Of a stretch of 64,000 nt of DNA, positions 42,801 through 53,500 are shown in pieces; positions within the stretch are counted from its first letter, which is position 1, and each line of letters begins with the position of its first letter. The DNA comes from Strix aluco (taxonomy: Eukaryota > Chordata > Aves > Strigiformes > Strigidae): the NCBI RefSeq assembly GCF_031877795.1, contig NC_133943.1:10037001-10101000 (forward strand). Direction: 5' to 3'. The notes under the pieces are model-generated. The model did no database searches and was not told the DNA's origin. It saw nothing but the letters and a program-made list of their open reading frames with translations. Made by a program: the position numbers and the translations under genes.

Positions 42801-44800
42801 TCCTCGCTCACCAAAGGGGAGCCACACGGCGCGGCAGGTAGGGACAGTGTGTTTCACCTCTCATGGGAACATCACTGCCATGCACGGCCTCAGAGGTCAG
42901 GTTTAGCGCCTGGCAGGAGCAGAGGCAGCGGCCATGCTCCCCCTCCAGTGAAGGAAGAGCGCAGCACGGGGCCCCAAAAACGCAGCCATGACCCTAAAGG
43001 CGAGGCAGCCCAGCACGCAGGCGGGGTGACGCCTCTGCGCTTGCTCCAAGGTGAAGAGGGACAAGGCTCAGCTCTCACGGCTGACAGCCGGAGTCAGAGC
43101 CCTCCGCCAGCATCAACTGGGAACCAAGAACAGCCACCACCGCTCTGACCTCCCCGCGCCTGAAGCGGAAGACGCTCATCGCAGCGCCCCAAGCGCATGG
43201 GCTCACCATTTCCTGCCCTTCCCAGCCCTCTGCTGCTGCCCTGTCACACACCGCCTTCCCCCTGCCAGTGTGCCAGGCCGGTGGCTGGAGCAGCTGGGGC
43301 TCCAGATGGCTCTCGCCACCCATGCAAGCCTCTCCCTCTGCTGCAGTGGGGAGCTACCAGCTCCTGGCAGCAGATGGAGGGGCCACAGAGCAACAAGAGC
43401 TGCACAGACAGCGGACGGAGCAGAGATCAGCACCCAGCACCCATCACACCATTCCCCTCCGCTCCAGACACGCGTCCTTCCCTCCCGCCTTTGCTCAGCC
43501 AGAACACAGCAAGATGCCACCATCCCCGACCTGCCGGTGCCAGGACACGGCAGGGAGGCAGCCCTGGGGGAAAGGCCTGGCAGCCCCGGCCCCAGCGAGC
43601 TCTGCCCTGGCTGCACAAACTGGCGATGGACAGATCACACTGCTGGGGCCTGAACCCCGATCTCCACCAACCCGCCTGCGGGCAGGCCAGCACGCTGCTA
43701 CCTGCCGGGGGACATCAGGGCAAGTCACCAGGACACGGGAATAGCCACTGGCCAGAGTGCCCAGCTCCAAGCAAGGCCTGGGGGGACAAAGCCCTGCCAC
43801 CCCACCGCGACTCCATGCACGGCTGTGCACATGGGGGGTGACACTGGAGCCTCCCAATCGCACCCAGGTGGCTCCCACCTCACCTCCCACACCGACACCT
43901 GCCCCGGCTCCGCTGGCGCCGCTGCCCGAGAGGAGGGGCACGGAGGGGTGCGGGGGGGCACGGAGGGGCCGCAGTTCACCTGCTAAACCAAACCCACCAC
44001 CCGAGGGGCATGACACCGCAGAGCGTGGCTCCCGCCACCCGCCCGGCCTCAAAGCAAACACCCAAAGGTGACAAACAAAGGCACCCGGCAGGCACTCCGC
44101 ATTAGCTGTATTTTTAGACACCGCTATGGAGCCGGCCTTATTATTTTCATTGCAACGTGCATAATTACCCACCATGCACCGCAGTGACATCAGACGCAGC
44201 CTGCTCCCCTCCGACAGCCGGCGAGGCCGGCGCCTGCTCCTCCTCCCGGGGCTCCTGGCCTCGGGGACCGACCTGTCCCCCCGGGCTCTGCCCTGCGCAT
44301 CTCCCCAGGGCACGGGGGCACTCGGGGTCCCTGGGGAGTTGGAGCCGGCAGCAGAGCAGAAATGGGTGCAGGTGGCAGAGGGACGGGGCAAGGCGGTGAC
44401 ACGGGACAGTGATGAGGCCAGCACGGGGACACGCTCCAGACCGGCAGACACGTACGGCCAGCAGTGCCGGAGCACAGGGCCGAGGTGCCAGCCAAGCCAT
44501 GCTCGTGGGTCGAGGGGCTGTCCCCGCACAGAGGGACAGCACCTGCCTGGCCACAGGCTGCCCGCAGGGCTCAGCTCCTGCCCAGGAAACAAGCCCTGGC
44601 GCACACCCCAGCTGCCCACAGCCCGGTCCCACACGTCCTCCGTGGGCTGCCACGGGCCCCGCACGCAGCTGGCATGGCCAGCACGCACCACAGGGTCGGT
44701 GGCACGACCTGTCCCACGGCCCCGGGTGCCACCGCCACTACCCCATCATTTGGGGCTTGTTTCCTACCTCTTCTCCACTTAAAACTTTCCACAGAGTTTC
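36870..44800. other. gene-poor interval upstream of RNF44
   Basis: About 8 kb with no exon that I can tie to a known protein on either strand. Open frames are short or GC-driven. It may be the first intron of a longer RNF44 isoform, if the CpG island at 45-46 kb is an upstream RNF44 promoter. Three AT-rich islets with homeobox-like motifs stand out, near 37410-37560, 42560-42670 and 44100-44170. Confidence 0.5.
44100..44170. promoter_or_regulatory. AT-rich islet with MEF2-, C/EBP- and homeobox-like motifs
   Basis: Within GC-rich surroundings this segment holds GTATTTTTAGA (MEF2-like), CATTGCAAC (C/EBP-like half site) and ATAATTA (homeodomain core). It resembles a conserved non-coding element, but conservation cannot be tested here. 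Confidence 0.25.
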
Positions 44801-46020
44801 GCCACTTCCCCTCCCATCCCCTCTCACACGCCCGGGGCTCGTCCCCGGCCGGGCCCCGCTCACCGACCCCAGGTCAGGCAGCGGGGCCCGGGGGCTCCAG
44901 CAGCGGCGGACGGAGCGCCCCGGGGTGTCCAGCGAGTCGGGGACACAGAACCAGCCTCGGCAGGAGCCACCGTCTCACACCCGGCCCGGGGACGCGGGAG
45001 CCCCCCGAGAAGGGGCTGCGGCCGGGGCAGGCTCGGGGCAGCCCCCGCTCTGCCGGCGAGGCCCGAGGGGCGGCAGGACTCCGGTTCCGCCGCCCTCCCC
45101 GGTGCCCCAGGCAGCCTCTGCCGCGGACACGCCACCCCCCCCTCCCCGCGGGTCTCCCCGAGAACCGGGGGCTCCTCCCACCGGCGTGCGGCTGCCGGTG
45201 CACCGGGCCCTGCTGACCTTTACGGTCACCTCCCCCGAGCCCCGGTGCCCCACGCAGACACCACCCCCGCGCACCGGGCCCTGTGCTCGGCCCCGATGCG
45301 CCAGGCCCCCGCCTGCCCCGGCCATCCGCCCCCTCCAAGCACCGCGCACCGGGCCTGACCCGGCCCGGCCGCCCCCCCGCCGCGCACCGGGCCCCGCTCG
45401 CTGCTTCGCCCGTCGCACCGGGCTTCGCCGGACCGTGCACCCACCCCCCCTCGCACCGGGCCCTGCCCGCGCCCTGCACGGGGTCTGCCTGCCGCCCTCC
45501 CCGCTGCACCGGGGCCTGCCCGCCCTGCCCCCCTTGCACTGGCCCTACCCACCTCCTTCCCCAAGCCCCGGGCCCTGCCCGCCACCTCCTCCCGGTGCAC
45601 CGGCCCTGCCCCGCGTAGCCCGGGCCCGCGGCCGCCGCCGCCGCGCCCCTTTACCTACCGGAGGCGCGCCCCCCCCGGCGCTCGCGGGCCGCTCGGTGCC
45701 TGCCCCGGCCCTGCCCGCCGCTCAGCCCGCTCGCATGGCGCGGCGGCCGGGCCCACCGGGCTCGGTGTCCGTCCCGGTGCCGCTCCCGCTCCGGCCTCGG
45801 CCCGGCCTCAGCCCCGCCTCATGGCGCCCCCGCGCCCGCCGCCCCGATGGAACCGGCCGAGCCGCGCCGCCCCCCGCGCCGCCACGATGGGCGCGCCCGT
45901 CCCTCTCCCGCCGTATTGCGCCCAAGAGCGGCGCCGCACAAAACCGCCCGGCGGGGCGCCGCGACCGTAGTGCTCCGAGTGGCAGGGCACGACAACGCTG
46001 GCCCGGGGGTGTGCTGGGGA
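44800..46020. promoter_or_regulatory. orphan CpG island between RNF44 and CDHR2
   Basis: This is dense CpG sequence with GC boxes, but neither CDHR2 exon 1 (47.0 kb) nor the RNF44 proximal promoter (36.5 kb) lies in it. On the minus strand a good donor, CGGTAG|GTAAAG, ends a possible first exon at 45655. It could be a distal RNF44 promoter or a long non-coding RNA start. The long open frames here reflect base composition and match nothing I know. Confidence 0.45.
45201..45608. repeat. degenerate CACCGGGCC repeat array
   Basis: CACCGGGCC or a one- to two-base variant recurs at 45201, 45272, 45347, 45385, 45416, 45454, 45507, 45537 and 45598. Most intervals are 30-38 bases or about twice that. 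It looks like a decayed minisatellite within the CpG island. Confidence 0.55.
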
Positions 46021-46930
46021 AGATGTCCCGGGCCAGCCCTCGGGAGGCGTGAGGGTGTCCCGGGACAGCCAGGGGCAGTTTACAGAGGGGTGTCCAGCAC
46101 CAGCCCCCGGGGGCTCAGGGGGTTCATCCTGGGCCAGCCCTGGGGGCTCCAAGGGTACCCCAGGCAGCCCATGGGGTGTCTCTGGGGGTGTCTCAGGGCA
46201 GCCTTCGCAGGGGCTGGGGGGATCCTGGACCAGACTTGGAGGGTCTGCTGAGTCCTCTGTAGCCCCTTCTCTGCAGGCTCCCTGACCCAGGTGTGGGGTG
46301 AGATGGGGACCTCGGAGCAGGGTGGGTATCTTCGGGGGGACCCCAGAGCTTCCCAGACATCCACACCACACGGGTTCCCCAGGGAATAGGGGTGAAGGGG
46401 CCCAGGGCCACAGACGCAGGGGTCCCACAGGCCAGGACTGGCAGAGCCCCCCCACCACCACCTCCCAGCCCTCTTCTGCCTGAGCGGAGCTGCACAATCT
46501 GCCCTTGTCCCCAGTGGGACCAAAGTAGGTCAGGAAGGCTGGGCTGAGCTCCCGTGGAGGGGAGCGGGTGGCAAGGGGGTGCAGAGGGCCCCAGGAACCT
46601 GCCCCAGTAGCCACAACACTGGGTTGGTGCCCTCCCCCTGTCCTGGTGGGACCCCGGTGTCCCCAGCCCAGGGGATGTGGGGCATTTCCCCATCCCCTCT
46701 CCGGTCCTGTGGGGTGTTTCAGGATCCCTCTGCATCGCCACAGGCACTGCATCCCTCCTGGGGGCCTCAGTCCCATGGCTGCAGGTTGGGGTGGCTGAAT
46801 CTTGGGGGATGGCACCCGGTGTGGGAACCTGGGGGGCTGGGTTTGGGGACTGTGGGGCTGGACTGGGTGGAAACTGGGGGCTGAGAACAAGGAATAAGGA
46901 AGATGAGAGAGGGATTCCTCACCCCTTAAT
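46020..46930. other. intergenic, no gene seen
   Basis: GC-rich, CT/GA-biased sequence between the orphan CpG island and the CDHR2 promoter. No coding match or clear repeat was seen. Confidence 0.5.
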
Positions 46931-46934
46931 TACA

Positions 46935-46977
46935 GTTAATAATTGATGGACTTGTTTACTGCAGGAGGCAAAGGTCT
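46935..46977 (+). promoter_or_regulatory. CDHR2: HNF1 / FOXA / HNF4-like site cluster at the CDHR2 promoter
   Basis: GTTAATAATTGAT (46935-46947) matches 11 of 13 positions of the HNF1 palindrome GTTAATNATTAAC. TGTTTAC (46953-46959) is a FOXA core. GAGGCAAAGGTCT (46965-46977) is a DR1-like HNF4 site with one good half, AGGTCT. All three lie within 43 bases, immediately before the predicted non-coding exon 1. This suits a gene of absorptive epithelium. Function is inferred. Confidence 0.55.
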
Positions 46978-46979
46978 CT

Positions 46980-47043
46980 GGTGGTGTCAGGGTGTGAGCG
47001 CAGACCAGCCCGCCCGGCAGCATCCCCAGTGACGCAGCCACAG
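46980..47043 (+). other. CDHR2: CDHR2 non-coding exon 1 (5' UTR)
   Basis: The sequence ends CAGCCACAG|GTAAGGG, a strong donor at 47043/47044. It lies 471 bases before the acceptor (GTGCCCACAG, ending 47514) of the ATG exon. The 5' boundary is a guess based on the upstream motif cluster. Confidence 0.5.
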
Positions 47044-47527
47044 GTAAGGGATGTCGGCCCCTGCCACAACCCCCCATGGGCGTTGTGGTCCATCGTGGGG
47101 GGAGGCGGGGATGTCTGTCGGCTGTGGGGCTGCCCACAGGCTGTGGCACAAGGAGGGGGACACTATGGTGGTGTCACGGATTGCTCTTGGGCTCCAAGTG
47201 CTGCTTGGGGTGGCTCCGTTGAACCAAGCGATGGAGCCATACCCAGGAGAGGCTCCTGGGGTCCCCAAGCACCCCCATGGTCTCCAGCACTTGGAGGCCA
47301 ATCCTGTCCCCCCATGTCATGTCCCCCAGAAGCTTGTGCCCAGGGGTGTAGAATGGAGCCTGGTTCTTACTCACCAGCCTGGCTCAAGAGAGGGGACTGT
47401 CCCCACCAAAGTCCTTCCTGCCCCGGTGGCTGTTTCCCAGGAGGGATTTGGGGTGGCTGGTGGGAGTAGGCAGCCGTCAGCCCCAGGTGCTTGTTCTCTG
47501 GTGTGTGCCCACAGGCTCGCTGGCAGG

Positions 47528-50500
47528 ATGGCATGGCACTCGTTGCTGCTGCTCCCCTTCCTCCTGGTGACAGGTGAGGACTTTGCTCCGCAGCTGGCAA
47601 GAGTGGGCAGGAGGCATTGGATGTGCTTTCAGCCCCCCCAACACTCATTCCAAATTCCCTGAGGGCAGCTGGAACCCCCAAAACAGCTGCCCACCCTGCT
47701 GGCACCATGGAGACCCAACGGCAACCTTGCTGCCCTGGGGCAAGGCAGAGCGGGCAGGGGGCTGGGCGGTGGGGATAGCAGCCAGCACGGGTGCTGCAGC
47801 TGGAGGACAAGCGTGGGCTGGAGGTGGGATGTGGGGGGGGTGGTGGGTTCCCCTGCCTCCTCTGGAGACCCAATCCATGGCTGGGAGCTGGGGCTGGAGC
47901 TTGGTGGGTGCTGCTAGGGGTGCAGGGTGCAGGCAGAGCCCAGTACAGAAGTGGTGCTCAGCACAGCTCGTCCTTGTAGTTTCAGGCAACACAGCCCCCT
48001 TCTTCAACATGACCATCGTCTATGTGCCTGAGGACCTGGAGTTGGGTGAGTGGGACAGTCTCGGGGAGGCCCCGGGGTGCAGGAGGAGCGGGCGGGGGGG
48101 TCCTTGGGCAGAGGCTGACACTGCCTGTGCCCCCAGGCCAGTATGCTTTCCAGCTGAAGGCTATTGACATAGACGGGGACCCGCTCACCTACAGCATCAG
48201 CGGGCCAGAGGCCTTCTACTTCTCTGTCAATGCCCAGACGGGCAACGTGACGCTGAGGAACTCCCTGGACCGCGAGGTGAGGGCAGAGACCACGACAGAT
48301 GTCCCTGCCCGAGCTGGGGGGTCTGGGGTGACGGGGATGGAGGGCAGAGCTGTGAGTCCGGTGGGAGAGCTGCTCATGGCGGTACTGGGGGTCACTCCCT
48401 GGTCCCGAAGCCCAGCTCCGGGTGAGAGAGTTGTCTGGGAGAACCATCCCCCGCAGGGCTGGTGGCTGGGAGGGTGTTGGGGCTCAGCCATCCAAGGATC
48501 GAGCTCTGCCTGGCCCAGACCCACCCCTGCTTTGTGTCCCCCCAGCTCCAGGCCAGGCTCACCATCACCGTCGGAGTGTTCGATGGGATGAACGATGCAG
48601 TGAGTGCCAGGGCACGGGCTGGGTGCCTGCAGCGGGTGACGGGGACAGGGAGGGGAGCAGGGTCTCAGTGGGGCCGTGGATGAGGCTTGGTGGGGAAGGG
48701 GGCTGGAGGTGGACTTCGCCCAGGGGTGGGTGGTGCTGGCTGGCTTCAGAGCCAGGGCGGGCACGGGGTGCTGAAACTGCACCCAGCTCTGCCAGGCACC
48801 ATCCCCCACACCCATCCTGCACCCTCCCTGACACCCGATAGGTCTCCAGAAAACTCACAATCATCGTGGAGGACCGTAATGACAACGCCCCAGTCTTCCA
48901 GAACCTGACGTATAAAGCCTCCATCCCTGAGGTATCTCCCTGGGCCTCCCCGGCTCCCCCAGGCAGCAGGACAGGGGTGCTGGGTGGCTCCTGTGGTATG
49001 GGTGTGCCAGCAGCAGGAAAACAGTGTGCTGGGAACGGAGTGACCCCACGCCTGGGTGTGCAGTGACGGTGTGTCTGGGCGTGGGGCGATGGTGCAGCCG
49101 ACTGACTCGGGAGCGCTCTGTGCTGGGGCAGTTCCCGGCCAGTGCCTCTCTGCCAGTCTGAGGCACTGGGGCATGGCTGGGACTCTGCCCCTGCCGTGAG
49201 TTTCTGATCAGGGAGTGCCCGAGCTGCCCCTCAGCCCAGGCCAGGGTGAGGCCGGATCAGGGTGCAGATGGGGTGTGGGGCTGAGCTCGACCCTCTTTGA
49301 GCAGCCCCAGAGCTGGGGTGTGGTCTCTGCCCCCAGGGAGCCCTGGGGAGGGTGTCAGGAGGGATCCAGCCTCTGCCCAGCGTAAACAAGGGCAGCAGCT
49401 CATCCCTGCTTGGCCCATCGCACTGGGCAGCCCCTGGAGCCCTGCGGGGCTAGAGCACCCCAGAGCAGAGGTGGCAGGGGCCAGGCCCAGCACCACCACC
49501 CCTGCTCTCCCGGGTGATGCCACCACCCCCTCCCCGTGTGCCCAGACCACAAAAATCGGCAGTGTCATCTTCACCGTGTTTGCCAACGACAGTGACACCG
49601 GGAACGCCTCCAAAGTCACCTACAGCATCGAGGAGGTGAGCACAGTGCATTGCAGAGTGGGGCATGCCATACCTGAAACCCACCCCTGAGCCACCCCCGT
49701 GGGACAGAATGTGCTGGGGTACCTGGCCAGGGGCAGCCCCATGGCTCTGGGGGAGCAGGGGTAGGTGTTGGGTCAGGAGGGCTGGCTCTGCACCCGCTGG
49801 GCAGTGGGTGCAAGGTGCTGAACGGTTGCAAGCTGGGGACAAGCCAGGTGGTAGGGGTTCCCCATGGCCCGTGGGCCAAGCCTGGCAGAAGGATGGGGGT
49901 TGAGCTCCCATCTCTACGGGGGCACCTCTGCCTTGGTGACACAGGGTGATGTCCCCTGCTCAGGTGATCCCAGACAACACGGAGAATCATTGGCTCTTCT
50001 ACATCCTGGCCAACGGGAACGTGGTGCTCAATGGCTCACTGGACTATGCCAAGAACACCTTCTACCAGATCAAGATCCTCGCCAAGGTGGGGGCGAGCCA
50101 AGCTGGGTGTGCAGGGCTGCCAGGTAGAGGTGCCATGGGACTAATGGGCACTCTGCTCCCCAGGACGGCGGGGGGATGCTGCACAACGTGTTGACCTTCC
50201 ATGAGACCTCAACCTACCTGTCCCTGACCATCGAGGACCAGCCCAACCTGGACCCACGGTTCCTCAGTGAGCCCTACTCTGGCTCTGTGCCTGAGAACTG
50301 CGCCTTGGTAAGGAGCCCACCTGCCCCAGTGGCATGTTCCTACCCCTGGCCCTCCCTGGGGGCTCTGATGGCCTGGGGTTTCTGGGTCACCAGGCATGGG
50401 GGCAGCTGGAGACATCACAGGTCCCTGCCGTGATGGCCATGTCCCCACAGGGCACCACTGTGTTGACCGTCACCGCCATGGACAGAGACACAGGGGTGAA

Positions 50501-53500
50501 TGACAAAATCTTCTACAACATCACCAGTGAGTGATGGGGCAGGGCGGGATGGGCAGGGCATGAGCAGTGGCAGGGTGGGATAGGCAGGGGGAATGATCAG
50601 GCAGCAAGGGGCACCACAGGGACTGGTTCTGGGCTCCCAGGTGCTGCCAGCCTGCCGCGCTGGCAGAGAGAGGGCCAGGCTCACATTTCCCAGTGGCTGC
50701 AACTGATTCCTGCTTTCCCCTCGCCCTAGATGCCAGCGTCCCCTTTGCTATCAATGCCATGATGGGCGTCATCACTGTGAGCGGGCCCCTGGACCGTGAG
50801 CAGCTGCCAAGCGAGGAGGTGCTGCTGGAAGTCACAGTGAGTAGGAGGCATCAAAGGGAACTCCATTCTCTTCCTCTCCCTGGGCCCTCCAACCCACTCT
50901 CTCCTCCTGCCCAGGCACGTGAGAAGAACCTGGATATCCACAACAAGGTGGCCCAGGCCAGCACCCTGGTAAAAGTCGTGGTAACCGATGTCAACGACAA
51001 CAAGCCCAAGTTCTACCACTGCTCCCTCCCCAGCTGCAACTTCTCCACTGGTGCCCAGAACAACTTCAGGGGCAGCATCATAGAGCACTCCTCCTCCAGA
51101 CTGCCTGTGTCCAACCTCAACATCGTTGCCCACGACCCAGATAAGGTGGGAGCCCGTCCAGGGCACTGGGCCAGGGTGCAGGTGTCTGTCCTGGCTGCAC
51201 CACCCACTCTCACTCCTGCATGTCTCTCCCCAGCAGAGCATCAACAGCAATTACGAGCTGTACCTGCAGGGTCCGAATGCCACCGCCTTCACTGTCTCCC
51301 CCCCAGAGATTGTGGGCACAGGGGAAGTCCAGCTCCTGGTGCAAAACCCATCTGCTGTGGACTACGAGATAAGCCATGTCATGGTGGTGCAGGTGGGATC
51401 CATAGGGCTGCCTCGCTGTGGGGAGAAGGGGGACACAGCCCTTCTCCTGCAGGGTTCAAAAGCCAAAGCAGAACATGGCTCTGCCCTGGCAACTTGTTTG
51501 GTGCAGGGGAGCTGAGCTGGAGTGTGACAGGTCTCTTTCTCATGTTTGAGGACCCATGTGAGACAGTGTCTCTTCTCTGTGCTGCAGATCATTGCTAATG
51601 ACATGGGGAACCCCACAGACTGCTGCTCCACGGCCACCGTGACCATTGACCTCATTGACAGTAACGACCACATCCCTGAGTTCCCCCGGAGCACCTACAA
51701 CCTGAGTGTGATGGAGAACAGCCCTGCTGGCACCATCATCTCCTCAAACATCACGGTCAGGCGCTGGGCAGGGGGCGGGCACAGCTGATGTCCCCCAAGC
51801 AGGGTGCTGGCCATGCCTGGCACTGCTGGTGCAGCTCACGTTGAGGGCACTGGTCTCTCCATGCACACAGGAAGGAGGTGGTGCCAGCGGGCACACAGGG
51901 TGTGGGACCCCATCCCCATCATGGCCATGGTCTTGGGGTGCTCACTGCCAGTGGCTGGTGCCCCAGACTCATCACTGCTCTGGGGGCTGAAGCAGGTTGA
52001 CCAGATGCTTCCTCCTCTCTTTTAGGCCTACGATCCGGACAGCGGTGCCCTGGGACAGATCACCTACCAGCTGCTCCCGGAGAGCATGTACGTAGGGGTG
52101 CAGTCAGCCACAACCGGGACATTGTCCTGGCGAGGGGGCTCCAGGCCTGAGCCCTGGTGACTGCTCTGTGTGTGCCGTAGCCGTAAAATCTTCACGGTGA
52201 ACGCCACGACCGGGGCAGTGCTGGTGCAGAATGGGAGCTTACTGGACCGGGAGACTCGCTCCATCTACTATGCCAACCTCCAGGCCAAGGATGGGGGCAA
52301 CCTGGTGGGCACCACGGTGCTGGAGATCACCGTGCTGGATGACAACGACATGGCGCCCATCATCACTGGCTCCTACTTCATCTCAGTGGAAGAGGGGCAG
52401 AACATCAGAACACAGATCCAGGTATGCACTGACAGAGGCAGAGGGGATGACGGGAGGCTGTTGGAGAGGAGCAGGGACTGTCCCCGAGGTGCCAGACAAC
52501 ACCATTCCAACCCCTGACCTTTTCAGGCCATCGACAACGATGAGCCTGGCAACCGCAACAGCAAATTGGGCTTCAAGATCTTGCCAGGACCATTCAGCGA
52601 CAACTTCACCATCAACGCAGCCACCGGTGAGGTGCGCAGCAAGGAGCCGCTGGACCGTGAGGCCTTGGAAGATGAGCGGGGGCAGATTGTGGTGACGGTG
52701 GAGGTGTACGACCACGGCGTGCCACAGCTCAGCACCTTGGTGAACGTCACCATCACTGTGGGGGTGAGCCCTGGGCACCAGCAGGGACATGCTGGGGCCA
52801 TCCAGGACTTGGAGCTGGGATGGATGGGCAGGGAGGGGACATGGCATCCCTGGCCGTGGCAGGGGCACCGTGTCCCCAGGCTCTCTGTGGGGGCAGAGGG
52901 AATAGTTGATGCAGGCAGGCAGGAGAGGGCTTCTGTGTCTCCTGCCTGCGGGCAGGCAGGTGTCCATGCTCCTGTCCCCAGCCTGCTGTGGGGCACCCCA
53001 TTTTCTGGAGCAACTCCAACCATGGGCTTTGTCTCCTGCAGGATGTGAACGACAATGCACCCATGTTCCTCAACCAGTCCTATGAGTTCTCAGTCTTTGA
53101 AGACTCTCCAGGTAGATGTTGCGTGGTCAGGCTCGTGGGACCAGCGGTGTCCTGGAGTCACTACCCACTGGCTACTGAGTGTCTGTCTCCACCTGCAGGG
53201 TCCTTTGTGGGTGAGGTGGAGGCCACAGATGCCGACCGGACAGAGATCAATTCCCGCATTTCCTTCCTACTTCAGAGGGGCAGTGGCTCCAGCAACTTCT
53301 TGATCCGCTCATCCTACCTGGGGACAGGGTACTACAGTGGTCAGCTGTCCATGGACCCCGACATGTCCCTGGACTATGACAGCCTGCAGCAGAAGTTCTT
53401 CTCCTTGGTGGTGCTGGCGGAGAACACGGCCGCAGACAACGTGGGGGACACTGCCAATGTCTCGGTGGTGGTCCACATCCTAGACATCAATGACGAGCCC

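Noticed and set aside
44409-46052. 547-codon plus-strand open frame in the orphan CpG island
   Set aside because: Its length is explained by CpG-rich composition. The translation is Pro/Arg-rich with no recognisable family and no fitting splice pattern.
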